From the NCBI RefSeq assembly GCF_000971195.1, contig NZ_BBLZ01000003.1, forward strand, positions 454,963 through 518,962: 64,000 bases of DNA, read 5' to 3'. Numbering within the stretch: the first letter of the stretch is position 1; every line of letters begins with the position of its first letter. The translations under genes were made by a program, and so were the position numbers. The stretch is from Demequina soli. Lineage in GTDB: Bacteria; Actinomycetota; Actinomycetes; Actinomycetales; Demequinaceae. Positions 18,693-29,705 of this stretch are shown piece after piece. The notes beneath the pieces are model-generated. The model saw nothing but the letters and a program-made list of their open reading frames with translations. It did no database searches and had not been told where the DNA came from.

Positions 18693-19301
18693 TCAGCCGG
18701 GGATGACCAGGTCCGCGGTCACCCGCGTCGCCGCGACGAGCCGCGCGTTGGCCGCGTCGACCGTGTCGACCCACGCCGCGGCCGGCTCCGGCGCGCGCCC
18801 GGTGGCGATCCGGCGCGCGACCAGCCGCTCCCGCGCGACGTCCCACGGCACGTCGAGGAACCACAGCTCGTCGAGCGCGGGCCTCACGGCCCCCCACCCT
18901 TCGGAACGAAGTCCCAGGTAGTTGCCCTCTGTGACGATCACCGTCGCGTGCGTCGGGATGGCGAGGCGGTCCGGCACCACGTCGTGGAGGCCGCGGTCGT
19001 AGTCGGGCGCCCGCACCCCTTCCCCCGCTCGGATCCGGCCGAGCATCGCGACGAAGGCGTCGACGTCGAAGGTCTCGGGAGCGCCCTTGCGCTCCGCGAG
19101 GCCGCGCCGCGCCAAGGCGGCGGCGCTCAGGTGGAAGCCGTCCATAGGCAGGTAGGCGGCGCGCGTCCCCGCGTTCTCGAGGGCCGCGACCAGGTCGCGG
19201 GCGAGCGTGGACTTGCCCGCCCCCGGGATCCCCGCGATGCCGACGATCGCGCGGCCGTCCGAGGCGAGCGCCGCGGCGCGGGCGACGAGGGCGGGATCCA
19301 T
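18693..19301 (-). CDS. P-loop nucleoside/fructose-type kinase
   Basis: The 202-residue protein belongs to the uridine kinase/phosphoribulokinase-like P-loop family: GIPGAGKST (24-32), LPMDGFHL (Asp53 region), APDYDRGLHD and a DELWFLDVPWDVARERLVARR lid near 145-165. Related proteins are annotated as fructose or nucleoside kinases; the substrate is unassigned. It starts after the leuD terminator, so it is separately transcribed. Confidence 0.82.
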   Translation of the reverse strand: MDPALVARAAALASDGRAIVGIAGIPGAGKSTLARDLVAALENAGTRAAYLPMDGFHLSAAALARRGLAERKGAPETFDVDAFVAMLGRIRAGEGVRAPDYDRGLHDVVPDRLAIPTHATVIVTEGNYLGLRSEGWGAVRPALDELWFLDVPWDVARERLVARRIATGRAPEPAAAWVDTVDAANARLVAATRVTADLVIPG

Positions 19302-19328
19302 GACGCGAGCATCCCACGCAGGAACGCC

Positions 19329-19364
19329 GCGAGGGCCGCACCCCGGATGGGATGCGGCCCTCGC
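19329..19364 (-). terminator. Terminator after leuCD
   Basis: GCGAGGGCCGCACCC and its partner GGGATGCGGCCCTCGC form a long stem with one bulge, just after the leuD stop on the minus strand. Confidence 0.75.
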
Positions 19365-19378
19365 GGACGATGCGGTGG

Positions 19379-20017
19379 TTACGCGACGGGGCGCGCGGCC
19401 TCGATCTCGACGCTCGGCAGGTGCTTGGCCGGCAGCGTCTGGGGGCGCCACGCCGCGCGGGTGCCCTCGAACGCGGTGATGTCCTCCTCGTGCTGGAGGG
19501 TGAGGCCGATGTCGTCCAGGCCCTCCATGAGGCGCCAGCGGACGTAGTCGTCGATCTCGAACGGCACGGTCAGCTCGCCGCACGTGACGGTGCGGTCCCC
19601 GAGGGAGACGGTGATCTCCTTGCCCGGCTCCGACTCGAGCAGCTTCCACAGCAGCTCGATGTTCTCCTGCGACACGACCGCCGCGAGGAGGCCCTGCTTG
19701 CCGGAGTTGCCGCGGAAGATATCGGCGAAGCGCGAGGCGATGACCACGCGGAACCCGTAGTCCTTGAGCGCCCACACGGCGTGCTCGCGCGACGAGCCGG
19801 TGCCGAAGTCCGGGCCCGCGACGAGCACGGAGCCGTGGGTGTACGCGTGCTGGTTGAGGATGAACTCCGAGTCGCCGCGCCAGGCCGCGAACAGCGCGTC
19901 GTCGAAGCCGGTCTTGGTGACCCGCTTGAGGTAGACGGCCGGGATGATCTGGTCGGTGTCGACGTTGGAGCGGCGCAGCGGGACGCCGACGCCGGTGTGG
20001 GTGGTGAACTTCTCCAT
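19379..20017 (-). CDS. leuD: 3-isopropylmalate dehydratase small subunit
   Basis: The 212-residue subunit swivels over LeuC to isomerise isopropylmalate in leucine synthesis. NVDTDQIIP near residue 18, the catalytic-lid [17 protein letters not shown] near 69, and [15 protein letters not shown] near 97 are diagnostic. It lies ten bases after leuC. Confidence 0.97.
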   Translation of the reverse strand: MEKFTTHTGVGVPLRRSNVDTDQIIPAVYLKRVTKTGFDDALFAAWRGDSEFILNQHAYTHGSVLVAGPDFGTGSSREHAVWALKDYGFRVVIASRFADIFRGNSGKQGLLAAVVSQENIELLWKLLESEPGKEITVSLGDRTVTCGELTVPFEIDDYVRWRLMEGLDDIGLTLQHEEDITAFEGTRAAWRPQTLPAKHLPSVEIEAARPVA

Positions 20018-20027
20018 TGCTCTCTCC

Positions 20028-21452
20028 TTACACCAGCGCCGCGGGGGCGTCGACGAGGTCGGCCGGGCTGGACAGCGTGCCGCGGACGGCGGTCGCGGCG
20101 GCGACGAGCGGCGACACCAGGTGGGTGCGGCCGCCCTTGCCCTGGCGGCCCTCGAAGTTGCGGTTCGACGTGGACGCCGAGCGCTCCTGCGGACGCAGCT
20201 GGTCGGGGTTCATGCCGAGGCACATCGAGCAGCCGGCGTTGCGCCACTCCGCACCGAAGTCCTTGAAGACCTGGTCGAGGCCCTCGGCCTCGGCCTGGAG
20301 GCGCACGCGCGCCGAGCCGGGGACCACGAGGAAGCGCACGCTCGCGGCCTTGGTGCGGCCCTTGATGACGTCGGCGGCGGCGCGCAGGTCCTCGATGCGG
20401 CCGTTGGTGCACGAGCCGAGGAAGACCGTGTCGATCGCGATGTCGCGCAGCGGCGTGCCCGGGGTGAGGCCCATGTACTCGAGCGCGTTCGCGGCGGCCT
20501 CGCGGTCCACCTCGTCGGCGATGTCCTCGGGGTTGGGGACATTGGCCGACAGCGGCAGGCCCTGGCCGGGGTTGGTGCCCCACGTGACGAACGGCTCGAG
20601 GTCGGCGGCGTCGAGGTTCACCTCGGTGTCGAAGACCGCGTCCTCGTCGGTGACGAGCGTCTTCCAGTACTCGACCGCGGCGTCCCAGTCCTCGCCCTCG
20701 GGGGCGTGGGGACGGCCCTCGACGTAGTCGAAGGTGGTCTGGTCCGGCGCGATGATGCCGGCACGGGCGCCGGCCTCGATCGACATGTTGCACACGGTCA
20801 TGCGCGCCTCCATGGAGAGGGCGCGGATCGCGTCGCCGCGGTACTCGAGCACGTAGCCCTGGCCGCCGCCGGTGCCGATCTTCGCGATGATCGCGAGGAT
20901 GATGTCCTTGGCGGTGGTGCCCTCGGGCAGCTCGCCGTTCACGTTGATCGCCATGGTCTTGAACGGCTTGAGCGGCAGCGTCTGGGTGGCGAGCACGTGC
21001 TCGACCTCCGAGGTGCCGATGCCGAAGGCCAGCGAGCCGAAGGCGCCGTGGGTCGAGGTGTGCGAGTCGCCGCAGACCACGGTCATGCCCGGCATGGTGA
21101 GGCCGAGCTGCGGGCCCACGACGTGGACGACGCCCTGGTCGGCGTCGCCGAGCGAGTGGATGCGGATCCCGAACTCGGCGGCGTTGGACCGCAGCGTGTC
21201 GATCTGGATGCGCGAGGTCTCGTCCGCGATCGGCAGGTCGATGTCGAGCGTGGGAGTGTTGTGGTCCTCGGTCGCGATCGTGAGATCGGGGCGGCGGACC
21301 TGACGGCCGGCCAGTCGAAGACCCTCGAAGGCCTGAGGCGACGTCACCTCGTGGCACATGTGCAGGTCGATGTAGATGAGGTCGGGCGCGCCGTCCTCAC
21401 CCTTCCGGACCAGGTGGCTGGTCCACAGCTTCTCGGCGAGGGTGGTTCCCAT
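20028..21452 (-). CDS. leuC: 3-isopropylmalate dehydratase large subunit
   Basis: The 474-residue aconitase-family enzyme needs a 4Fe-4S cluster. Cluster cysteines are visible in FLGSCTNGR and in [23 protein letters not shown] and the Arg-rich [12 protein letters not shown] complete the signature. ATG at 21452 is preceded by AAGGAG. It forms an operon with leuD and is divergent from an IclR regulator. Confidence 0.97.
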   Translation of the reverse strand: MGTTLAEKLWTSHLVRKGEDGAPDLIYIDLHMCHEVTSPQAFEGLRLAGRQVRRPDLTIATEDHNTPTLDIDLPIADETSRIQIDTLRSNAAEFGIRIHSLGDADQGVVHVVGPQLGLTMPGMTVVCGDSHTSTHGAFGSLAFGIGTSEVEHVLATQTLPLKPFKTMAINVNGELPEGTTAKDIILAIIAKIGTGGGQGYVLEYRGDAIRALSMEARMTVCNMSIEAGARAGIIAPDQTTFDYVEGRPHAPEGEDWDAAVEYWKTLVTDEDAVFDTEVNLDAADLEPFVTWGTNPGQGLPLSANVPNPEDIADEVDREAAANALEYMGLTPGTPLRDIAIDTVFLGSCTNGRIEDLRAAADVIKGRTKAASVRFLVVPGSARVRLQAEAEGLDQVFKDFGAEWRNAGCSMCLGMNPDQLRPQERSASTSNRNFEGRQGKGGRTHLVSPLVAAATAVRGTLSSPADLVDAPAALV

Positions 21453-21476
21453 CGCGATCTCCTTCGCAGGTCGACA

Positions 21477-21500
21477 TCTCATGATTTGAGACGTTAGTAT
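21477..21500. promoter_or_regulatory. leuC/IclR intergenic operator and -10
   Basis: TCTCA-TGATT-TGAGA (21477-21491) is a perfect 5-bp dyad. TAGTAT (21495-21500) is the -10 of the regulator gene, six bases before its GTG. The dyad is the best candidate site for the IclR protein controlling both directions. Confidence 0.65.
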
Positions 21501-21506
21501 CGCTCC

Positions 21507-22229
21507 GTGGACAATCATAGCGGTGTCGGAGTCATTGACAAGGCGGCGGCGATCCTGGGGGCCCTGGAGCAGGGGCCGGCGACGCTCGCGGAGCTGGTGG
21601 CCTCGACCCACCTCGCGAGGCCGACGGTGCACCGCCTGGCCCTCGCGCTGGAGCACCACCACCTGGTGGGCCGCGACGTGTCGGGGGCATTCGTCCTGGG
21701 TCGTCGCTTCGCGCAGCTCGCGGCGTCCGTCAACGAGGACCGCCTCGTGTCCGCCGCGCAGCCCGTGCTCACGGTCCTGCGCGACCGCACCGGCGAGTCC
21801 TCGCAGCTCTACCGCCCGCACGGCGACGAGCGCATCTGCATCGCCGCCGCGGACCGCCCGGTGGGCCTGCGCGACTCGATCCCCGTCGGCACCACGATGA
21901 CCATGAAGGCCGGCTCCGCCGCGAAGGTGCTCCTCGCGTGGGCCGAGCCCGAGCGCATGCACCGCGGGCTCTCCGACGCGCGCTTCAGCGCCGACGACCT
22001 CGACCGCGTCCGCCAGCAGGGCTTCGCCGAGAGCGCGAGCGAGCGCGAGGCCGGCGTCGCCTCGGTCTCGGCGCCCGTGTGGGGCGCCGCGGGCACGGTC
22101 ATCGCCGCCGTGTCCATCTCGGGCCCCGTCGAGCGCCTGTCCTTCGCCCCCGGCACCGTCCACGCGGCCGCGGTGACGGACGCCGCGCGCCAGCTCACCG
22201 AGGTGCTCCAGCGCACCGTCATCGCCTGA
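21507..22229 (+). CDS. IclR-family regulator (NdgR/LtbR-like)
   Basis: The 240-residue regulator has an N-terminal winged HTH (about 8-60; [22 protein letters not shown]) and a C-terminal IclR effector domain with [13 protein letters not shown]. Divergent position next to leuCD matches NdgR of Streptomyces and LtbR of Corynebacterium, which regulate leucine and other biosynthetic genes; equivalence is inferred. GTG start is leaderless (TAGTAT six bases upstream). Confidence 0.88.
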   Translation: MDNHSGVGVIDKAAAILGALEQGPATLAELVASTHLARPTVHRLALALEHHHLVGRDVSGAFVLGRRFAQLAASVNEDRLVSAAQPVLTVLRDRTGESSQLYRPHGDERICIAAADRPVGLRDSIPVGTTMTMKAGSAAKVLLAWAEPERMHRGLSDARFSADDLDRVRQQGFAESASEREAGVASVSAPVWGAAGTVIAAVSISGPVERLSFAPGTVHAAAVTDAARQLTEVLQRTVIA

Positions 22230-22315
22230 GCCTCGGCGCCGAGGCGCGCGCCGCGCATCGTCCCCCGGGACCCCCGTCCCTGGCGACGGCCGCCAGGCGC
22301 GACCACACTGTGCGC

Positions 22316-22843
22316 ATGGACATCGTGGTCTACGAGTCGCTGTACGGGAACACCGCCGCCGTCGCGCGCGAGATCGCCGCGGGCCTGGGCGAGGACGCCC
22401 GCGCGATGCCCACGTCCGAGGCGACGCCCGACGTGGTCGCGGCCGCGCGGCTCGTGGTCGCCGGCGCACCCGTCCACGCGCTGAGCCTGCCGACCGCGAA
22501 GAGCCGCGAGTCGGCGCGCGCGAAGCCGCAGGGCCACGAGCGCATGGCGGCCGACCTCGGGCACGTCGCGATGCGCGAGTGGCTCGCCTCGCTGCCCCGC
22601 GGAGCGCGCCTGGGCGCCGCCTTCGACACGCGCGTCAAGGGTCCCCTCGGGCACGGCGCAGCGACGGCCATCGCCACCACGCTCGCCGCCGACGGCTACA
22701 CCCTTCTCGACGAGCCGCACGGCTTCACCGTCCACATGCACACCTCGGCCTCCACGCCGGGCGCGCTGCTCGCGGCGGGCGAGCGCGAGGCCGCGCGGGC
22801 GTGGGGCGAGCGCCTTCGCGCGGCGGCGGCCGCCCTCGCCTGA
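22316..22843 (+). CDS. Flavodoxin-like protein
   Basis: The 175-residue protein begins [21 protein letters not shown], the FMN phosphate-binding loop of flavodoxins. The [11 protein letters not shown] segment near 49-59 lies where the second FMN loop is expected. The C-terminus is Ala-rich. ATG is preceded by a short gap from an A/C-rich -10-like CACACTGT. Redox partner unknown; the next gene, a DCC protein, is 20 bases away and likely co-transcribed. Confidence 0.8.
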   Translation: MDIVVYESLYGNTAAVAREIAAGLGEDARAMPTSEATPDVVAAARLVVAGAPVHALSLPTAKSRESARAKPQGHERMAADLGHVAMREWLASLPRGARLGAAFDTRVKGPLGHGAATAIATTLAADGYTLLDEPHGFTVHMHTSASTPGALLAAGEREAARAWGERLRAAAAALA

Positions 22844-22863
22844 GCACCCCTGACGCTGGGACG

Positions 22864-23304
22864 ATGCGCGCGATCGTGGTCTTCGACGGCGACTGCGCCC
22901 TGTGCAACGGCTTTGTCGCGTGGCTGGTGCGCCACGACGACGACGGGCGCTTCCTGCTCGCCGGGTCGGCGGGCCCGGTGGGACGCGAGGCCCCCGAGGC
23001 GGCCGGCCTCGGCACGGCGATCGCGGCCTCGAGCATCGTCGTGTGGGACGGCGGCGTCGGCCTGGTGAGGACCGATGCGCTGGCCCGGATCGCGCGCGGC
23101 CTGGGCTGGCCGTGGCGGGTGGCGGCGGCGGTGCGCGTGCTCCCCCGCCGGATCCGCGACGGCGCCTACGACGCGATCGCGCGGCGGCGGCCGCGCCGAC
23201 CCGCCGAGGACGCCGCGTGCGGCACTCCCCCGCCCGCGCTCGTGACGCGCTGGCGGTCGCGGCTGGCGACGCCGGACGACGTGGCGGAGCTCGCCGCCCG
23301 GTGA
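22864..23304 (+). CDS. DCC-family thiol-disulfide oxidoreductase-like protein
   Basis: The 146-residue protein carries FDGDCALCNGFVAWL near the N-terminus, the DxxCxxC hallmark of DCC1-like/DUF393 proteins. The C-terminal third is Arg/Pro-rich. The start ATG is embedded in a copy of the dispersed 10-mer (22859-22868), so that motif sets the ribosome entry region. Function is predicted redox; the partner is not known. Confidence 0.8.
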   Translation: MRAIVVFDGDCALCNGFVAWLVRHDDDGRFLLAGSAGPVGREAPEAAGLGTAIAASSIVVWDGGVGLVRTDALARIARGLGWPWRVAAAVRVLPRRIRDGAYDAIARRRPRRPAEDAACGTPPPALVTRWRSRLATPDDVAELAAR

Positions 23305-23308
23305 CGGA

Positions 23309-23345
23309 CCGACGCCCCGCACCTAGGGGGTGTGCGGGGCGTCGG
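23309..23345. terminator. Terminator after DCC gene
   Basis: CCGACGCCCCGCAC and GTGCGGGGCGTCGG form a perfect 14-bp stem with a nine-base loop. The 90 bases beyond it hold nothing recognised. Confidence 0.75.
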
Positions 23346-23437
23346 CGTGGTGCTCGGACGCCCTGGGGGGCACGGCGTCGACGAGCGGTTCGACGGCTCC
23401 CGGCTGAGGGGTGCGGGCGCCGTCGAAGTCTGGGGGG

Positions 23438-24496
23438 TCAGCGGTTCTTCTCACCCGCCGTCCGGGCGGCCTGCGCGGCGGCGCTGTTGCCGCCGGCCTG
23501 CGCGGAGCGCGCGGGCGAGACGCCGGTCTCGGCACCGGCCGGGGCCTTGCCGTTCGCCTTGCCCTTCGCAGGGTCGGCCTGCTCGGTCGCCTCATCCGCG
23601 GGCGGCTCCGCTGCCGCGGCGGCGGAGCCGGCGGCCTTCTCGGTCGCCTTGGCAGCCTTCTTGTCGGCCTTGCCGGGCTTGTCGGCCTTGCCCTCGGCGG
23701 CGCCGGGGGCGACGTCCGTCGGCTCCGGGGACGCCTCGGGCGCGGCCTCGGCGGCCTCGGACGACGCCGGGCTCGGTTCGGCGGACGCCTCGTCGCCGCG
23801 AGGCTCGGCAGACGCCTCGGCGTCCTGCTTCACGGCCGCGTGGAGGGCGTGGTGACGCGCAGCGACGCCCTGGCCGAAGTCGCGGCCGGTGGCGTCGGTG
23901 GTGGACATCCAGGCGAGGATCTCGGCAAGGCGCTCGTGGACCTGCCGCGAGACCTCGGAGCCGTGCGTCGCGTCGGCGCCGTCCACGGCGTCCGCGACGG
24001 TGGAGTCATCGTCGGCCGCGTCGTCGCCGAGCACGTCCGCGACGGCCTCGTCCACGAGCGCGATCGCGGTCTCGGTGTCGCCCGAGTCCTCGGCGCTGCG
24101 CGCCTCGTCGATGCGCTCCTGCGCGCCGCCGTCGCCGAGGCCCACGCGCTCGAAGGCGCGGTCGAGCCCGTACAGCGCGTCGCCGGGCGCCGCATCGTCC
24201 GCCGCCGCGGTGCCGCCCACGAGAGCGGCGGCGAGCAGCGCGACGCCGCCCGCGATCGCGGCGCGGGCACGGGCCGGCGAACGGCGGACCGGCGCGGATG
24301 CGGCCGGCGCCTCCTGCGCGGCCGCCGTGGCGATCGTCGCGAGCACGGCGGCCACGCGGGCGGCCTCGGCCTGCGTCGGCGACGAGTCGAGCGCGCGGAT
24401 GCGCTCGACCGCGTCCGCCACGTCGGCGAGGCCCTCGGGCCGCTTGCCGGCGAGCAGGCGTTCGACGTCGCGATCGTCGCGCTCGGGGATGCTCAT
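23438..24496 (-). CDS. DUF5667-type membrane protein, probable sigma partner
   Basis: The 352-residue protein has an N-terminal cytoplasmic part (about 1-75), one membrane helix (about 75-95, AIAGGVALLAAALVGGTAA), then PGDALYGLDRAFERVGLG, the DUF5667 signature. The last 130 residues are low complexity, rich in Ala, Pro, Glu and Lys (KADKPGKADKKAAKATEKA), likely disordered outside the membrane. It lies 31 bases after an ECF sigma gene, so an anti-sigma or sensor role is inferred. Confidence 0.75.
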   Translation of the reverse strand: MSIPERDDRDVERLLAGKRPEGLADVADAVERIRALDSSPTQAEAARVAAVLATIATAAAQEAPAASAPVRRSPARARAAIAGGVALLAAALVGGTAAADDAAPGDALYGLDRAFERVGLGDGGAQERIDEARSAEDSGDTETAIALVDEAVADVLGDDAADDDSTVADAVDGADATHGSEVSRQVHERLAEILAWMSTTDATGRDFGQGVAARHHALHAAVKQDAEASAEPRGDEASAEPSPASSEAAEAAPEASPEPTDVAPGAAEGKADKPGKADKKAAKATEKAAGSAAAAAEPPADEATEQADPAKGKANGKAPAGAETGVSPARSAQAGGNSAAAQAARTAGEKNR

Positions 24497-24527
24497 GTCC
24501 CTGTCATCGCCCGGAGACGCGGATCGG

Positions 24528-25094
24528 TTACACCGGATCCAGATTCTCGCGATCGGCGGCGCGACGCAGCGCCGCGAGCGCACGGTGCTGGGTGACCTTG
24601 ACGGAGGACTCGCTCGCGCCCACGACGGCGGCGGTCTCCTTGACGGACAGGCCCGCGACGATGCGCAGCAGCAGGATCTCCCGCTGGCGCCCGTTGAGCC
24701 CGGCGAGCAGGGCGTCGACGGTCTCCGCCTGCGAGCGCAGCAGCGCCTCCCGCTCGGCGCTGGGGGCGGCCTCGCGCACGAGCGCGGCAAGCGCGTCCTC
24801 GTCCGCGGGAGCCTCGGGGCGGCGGCCGGCGCGGCGGTGCGCGTCGACCATGCGCCGGTGGGCGATGGAGAACACCCACGAGCGGAAGTCCGACTCGTCG
24901 CCCGTGAACCCGCCGATCCCCTTCGCGACATGCAGGAAGGTGTCGGCGGCCTCGTCCTCGGGGGACGGGGAGCCGCGCCCGGCGAGGTAGCCGCGGACCG
25001 GGCCGGCGAGCTCGCGGTAGATCTCGGTCCAGGCCCATTCCTCCCCGGCGCGCGCGGCGGTGAGGACGGAGTCGAAGGCGGGGCCGAGCCTCAT
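24528..25094 (-). CDS. ECF RNA polymerase sigma factor
   Basis: The 188-residue protein has sigma region 2 (EDEAADTFLHVAKGIGGF then FRSWVFSIAHRRMVDAHRR, about 46-88) and region 4 (LNGRQREILLLRIVAGLSVKETA, about 132-175). It should recruit polymerase to a small stress or envelope regulon. The downstream membrane protein is the likely antagonist. Target promoters cannot be named from the sequence. Confidence 0.92.
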   Translation of the reverse strand: MRLGPAFDSVLTAARAGEEWAWTEIYRELAGPVRGYLAGRGSPSPEDEAADTFLHVAKGIGGFTGDESDFRSWVFSIAHRRMVDAHRRAGRRPEAPADEDALAALVREAAPSAEREALLRSQAETVDALLAGLNGRQREILLLRIVAGLSVKETAAVVGASESSVKVTQHRALAALRRAADRENLDPV

Positions 25095-25214
25095 CGGGCG
25101 CTCGGCGCGGTCTTCGGTGCGCGCTCACGACGTTCGGACACGGCTGGCGACGCTAGCACGGACGGGGACGTTCGCCGCGCATCGGACATCGCGGGCGCAC
25201 CCCGGAGGAAGCAA

Positions 25215-25246
25215 AGAACCCCCCGCCCGGCTGGGCGAGGGGTTCC
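25215..25246 (-). terminator. Terminator after tRNA-Glu
   Basis: On the minus strand GAACCCCTCGCCC pairs with GGGCGGGGGTTC across a short loop and is followed by TTTGC. Confidence 0.75.
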
Positions 25247-25248
25247 AG

Positions 25249-25324
25249 TGGTAGCCCCGACGGGATTCGAACCCGCGCTACCGCCTTGAGAGGGCGGCGT
25301 GCTAGGCCGCTACACAACGGGGCC
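25249..25324 (-). tRNA. tRNA-Glu (CTC)
   Basis: A 76-base cloverleaf is readable on the minus strand: acceptor GGCCCCG/CGGGGCT with a G-U first pair, anticodon loop CTCTCAA (anticodon CTC) and T-loop GGTTCGAATCC. CCA is encoded at 25249-25251. Confidence 0.96.
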
Positions 25325-25369
25325 CTAGCTGCTGTCGCCACCCTGACCGGGCGGCTGGCGCGAGATAAG

Positions 25370-25399
25370 ACTTTACAGCATGGTCCGCGCGGATTCCAA
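25370..25399 (-). promoter_or_regulatory. Candidate tRNA-Glu promoter
   Basis: On the minus strand TTGGAA (25399-25394) and TAAAGT (25375-25370) are 18 bases apart, about 45 bases before the tRNA. The 307-base gap 25325-25631 otherwise holds only the clpB promoter and HAIR operator. Confidence 0.5.
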
Positions 25400-25548
25400 A
25401 TCGGGGTCCGGCGGCAGGTCTCGCGGCGCCACCATGGTCGCACATCCAGGGATGACATCGAGATGCCGGGGCGCGCGGGGGCGGCTCCGGGAGCCCAAGC
25501 GACCGCGATGTGACCCACACCACACCGCTCCCCCGGCGCCGCCATCCC

Positions 25549-25577
25549 TTGCGACCACGAAACGCATTATGTAAAGT
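25549..25577 (+). promoter_or_regulatory. clpB promoter
   Basis: TTGCGA (25549-25554) and TAAAGT (25572-25577) have a 17-base spacer. The -10 abuts the HAIR operator. Confidence 0.65.
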
Positions 25578-25596
25578 TGAGCGTAGGCGGCTCAAG
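25576..25596 (+). promoter_or_regulatory. HAIR operator (HspR-type site)
   Basis: GTTGAGC-N7-GCTCAAG matches the HspR-associated inverted repeat (consensus CTTGAGT-N7-ACTCAAG). Its position at the -10 predicts heat-shock derepression of clpB by HspR; no hspR gene is in the window. Confidence 0.85.
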
Positions 25597-25631
25597 TATG
25601 CCGCCGCATCATCCACCAGCAGGAGGTTCCC

Positions 25632-27785
<2,154 letters not shown>

Positions 27786-27806
27786 CCGCTCGGCCACCGG
27801 CCTCCC

Positions 27807-27897
27807 TCCACACACGATCTGCAACTCGGGCCCCGTTGGTCGAGGTTCGCGACGGGAGTTGCAGAGTTGACACGATTCATGCGCTCTCGTGTGTGGA
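27807..27897. repeat. 91-bp inverted-repeat element, copy B
   Basis: Nested arms are visible: GGCCTCCCTCCACACACGA (27799-27817) with its exact complement at 27887-27905, and TCTGCAACTC (27818-27827) with GAGTTGCAGA (27856-27865). The core TCCACAC to GTGTGGA is 91 bp, related to copy A at 13369 in opposite orientation. Its right arm includes the 3' end of the next small gene. Confidence 0.75.
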
Positions 27898-28089
27898 GGG
27901 AGGCCAGGGGTGCGACGGCGGCGCCGGATGCGCGGCCCTCCAGCGGTCGATCAGCTCCCGCTCCCTGGGGCTCGGCGCGCGGCAGCCGCACGCCTCCTGA
28001 TGGGCGGCATGCCAGGCGCCACGCTGCTCCTCGGTGGGGCGCGCGGGCATGACGTGCGCGTCGTGCCACTCGCGGTTGATCGTTCCCAT
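27877..28089 (-). CDS. Conserved small hypothetical protein (INREWH family)
   Basis: The 70-residue protein begins MGTINREWHDAHVMPARPT and contains EQRGAWHAAHQEACGCR, a pattern I recognise from small uncharacterised proteins of actinobacteria and other bacteria. GAGGAGG precedes the ATG. The last 13 residues (about SHPWPPSTHESA) are encoded inside the 91-bp element, so the C-terminus may be an extension created by that element. Function unknown. Confidence 0.75.
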   Translation of the reverse strand: MGTINREWHDAHVMPARPTEEQRGAWHAAHQEACGCRAPSPRERELIDRWRAAHPAPPSHPWPPSTHESA

Positions 28090-28218
28090 GACGGCCTCCT
28101 CACGCACCGGCGGGACCCACCCACGCTACGCCTCGTGCCGCCGACGCACACCCCGCGCGCGGCGCATCGTCCGCGGCTACGGTGAGAGACGTCCCCCCTG
28201 ATATCAAGGAGGTTCGCA

Positions 28219-28998
28219 ATGGCGCGAACATATGTGATCACCGGTGCCGCGTCAGGCATCGGCAAGGCCACGGCCGACCTGCTCCGGGGCCAAGGCCACG
28301 CCGTCATCGGCGTCGACCTCCGCGACGCCGACATCACCGCCGACCTCACCACCGCGCACGGGCGCGCCGGCCTCGCCGACGCGGTCCGCGAGAAGGCGCC
28401 CGACGGCATCGACGCGGTCCTCGCGGTCGCCGGCCTCGCCCACCCCATCCCGGCCACGGTGGCGGTCAACTACTTCGGCATGGTGGCGACTCTCGAGAAC
28501 CTGCGCCCGCTGCTCGCGGGCTCCCCCGCCCCGCGCGCCGCCGGCGTGTCGTCCATGGCGAGCCTCATGGAGGGCGACGCCGCGCTCGTGGACGCGATGG
28601 TCGCCCACGACGAGGATGCCGCGCTCGCGCGGGCAGCGGTGCTGGCCGAGGACGAGGCGACCGGGCAGCAGATCTACGCGTCGACCAAGATCGCGTTCGC
28701 CCGCTGGATCCGCACCCACGCCGCGACAAAGGACTGGGCGGGCGCCTCGATCCCGCTCAACGCGGTCGCGCCCGGCATCATCCGCACGCCGATGACGCAG
28801 GACATGATCGCCTCGAAGGAGGCCGAGGAGCAGCTGCTGCAGCTGGTGCCCATGCCGCTCAACGGCGTCGCGGAGCCCGTGGTGGTGGCGCGCCTCCTGG
28901 CGTGGCTCACGAGCGAGGAGAACACGCACCTGTGCGGCCAGGTCGTGTTCGTGGACGGCGGCTCCGACGCAGTCATCCGGGGCGACGCGACCTGGTGA
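28219..28998 (+). CDS. Short-chain dehydrogenase/reductase
   Basis: The 259-residue SDR has TGAASGIG (8-15) for NAD(P) binding and YASTK as the catalytic YxxxK near residue 155. The VDLRDADITADL segment after strand 2 has Asp where NAD-preferring enzymes do. The layout (NYFGMVATLENLRPLL, long insert before the YxxxK) resembles the 3-alpha-hydroxysteroid dehydrogenase branch; the substrate is unassigned. A strong AAGGAGG precedes the ATG. Confidence 0.88.
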   Translation: MARTYVITGAASGIGKATADLLRGQGHAVIGVDLRDADITADLTTAHGRAGLADAVREKAPDGIDAVLAVAGLAHPIPATVAVNYFGMVATLENLRPLLAGSPAPRAAGVSSMASLMEGDAALVDAMVAHDEDAALARAAVLAEDEATGQQIYASTKIAFARWIRTHAATKDWAGASIPLNAVAPGIIRTPMTQDMIASKEAEEQLLQLVPMPLNGVAEPVVVARLLAWLTSEENTHLCGQVVFVDGGSDAVIRGDATW

Positions 28999-29016
28999 TC
29001 GCGCCTCTGGGGAAAG

Positions 29017-29048
29017 CGAAAGGGCCCGCCGTGAGGCGGGCCCTTTCG
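29017..29048 (+). terminator. Terminator after SDR gene
   Basis: CGAAAGGGCCCGCC and GGCGGGCCCTTTCG form a perfect 14-bp stem with a four-base loop; it can also end the tRNA-Gln transcript. Confidence 0.85.
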
Positions 29049-29058
29049 TCTTCAGAAG

Positions 29059-29130
29059 CTGGGCTACAAGGATTCGAACCTCAACTAACGGAACCAGAAA
29101 CCGTCGTGCTGCCAGTTACACCATAGCCCA
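29059..29130 (-). tRNA. tRNA-Gln (CTG)
   Basis: A 72-base cloverleaf is readable on the minus strand: acceptor TGGGCTA/TAGCCCA, anticodon loop TTCTGGT (anticodon CTG) and T-loop GGTTCGAATCC. CCA is not encoded. Confidence 0.95.
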
Positions 29131-29190
29131 CTGCGTTCCAGCGGAACGGGAAACAACTCTACCCGACGCCCGGCGAGAAACCAAATCGCC

Positions 29191-29622
29191 TCATCCGGCC
29201 GCGTGCCGGATGGAGTCGAGCACCGCCACCCCCGCGGCGTCGCCGTCGCAGTAGTGGCCGAGCAGCCCATAGTACGTGTCGTCGTGGCCGCCGCCGGGCA
29301 GGTCCGCGAGCACCGCGACGGTCCCGATCGCGGTGACCGCGTCGCCGTCCGCGAACAGCACGCCGTCCACGTCGGCGGACCCGCCCGACCCCGGCATCGT
29401 CCCCGGTGGCCACACGATCCACGGCTGGGTGCCGTTGTCGCGGGCGAGCATGAGGCACCCGTTGGCGAGCGCCGTGACGGTGCCGTGGAACTCGACCCGC
29501 GCCCCGGGGATGGCGCCGATCCCGCCCTGCGAGGCGAGGTAGCCCGCCTGGGTCTCGTCGCCGCCCGCGCAGCCCGCGAGCAGGCACGATGCGATCATCA
29601 CGACCGCGACGCGCCTCACCAT
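29191..29622 (-). CDS. Hypothetical lipoprotein
   Basis: The 143-residue protein has a short signal peptide ending in LLAGC (Cys18) and a small domain with a Cys pair (NGCLM, GHYCDG). I recognise no family. The ATG follows TACGGT by six bases (leaderless). It lies just downstream of tRNA-Gln's 5' flank and after the nagZ terminator, so it is a separate unit. Confidence 0.7.
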   Translation of the reverse strand: MVRRVAVVMIASCLLAGCAGGDETQAGYLASQGGIGAIPGARVEFHGTVTALANGCLMLARDNGTQPWIVWPPGTMPGSGGSADVDGVLFADGDAVTAIGTVAVLADLPGGGHDDTYYGLLGHYCDGDAAGVAVLDSIRHAAG

Positions 29623-29660
29623 GGGCTCACCGTACGCCGGGAGCGCGCGGGAGCCGCGAT

Positions 29661-29700
29661 GGCCGCGCGCCGCCGTCCGTCCCGGACGGGGCGCGCGGCC
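29661..29700 (-). terminator. Terminator of the transporter-nagZ operon
   Basis: GGCCGCGCGC and GCGCGCGGCC (10 bp) enclose a second hairpin CCGTCC/GGACGG, five bases after the nagZ stop. Confidence 0.75.
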
Positions 29701-29705
29701 GCGAG

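Noticed and set aside
29392..29401. Further 10-mer copies such as GGCATCGTCC here and CACGATGCG at 29586, 42480, 45399 and 52839
   Set aside because: Each has a mismatch in the core; counted as near matches only.
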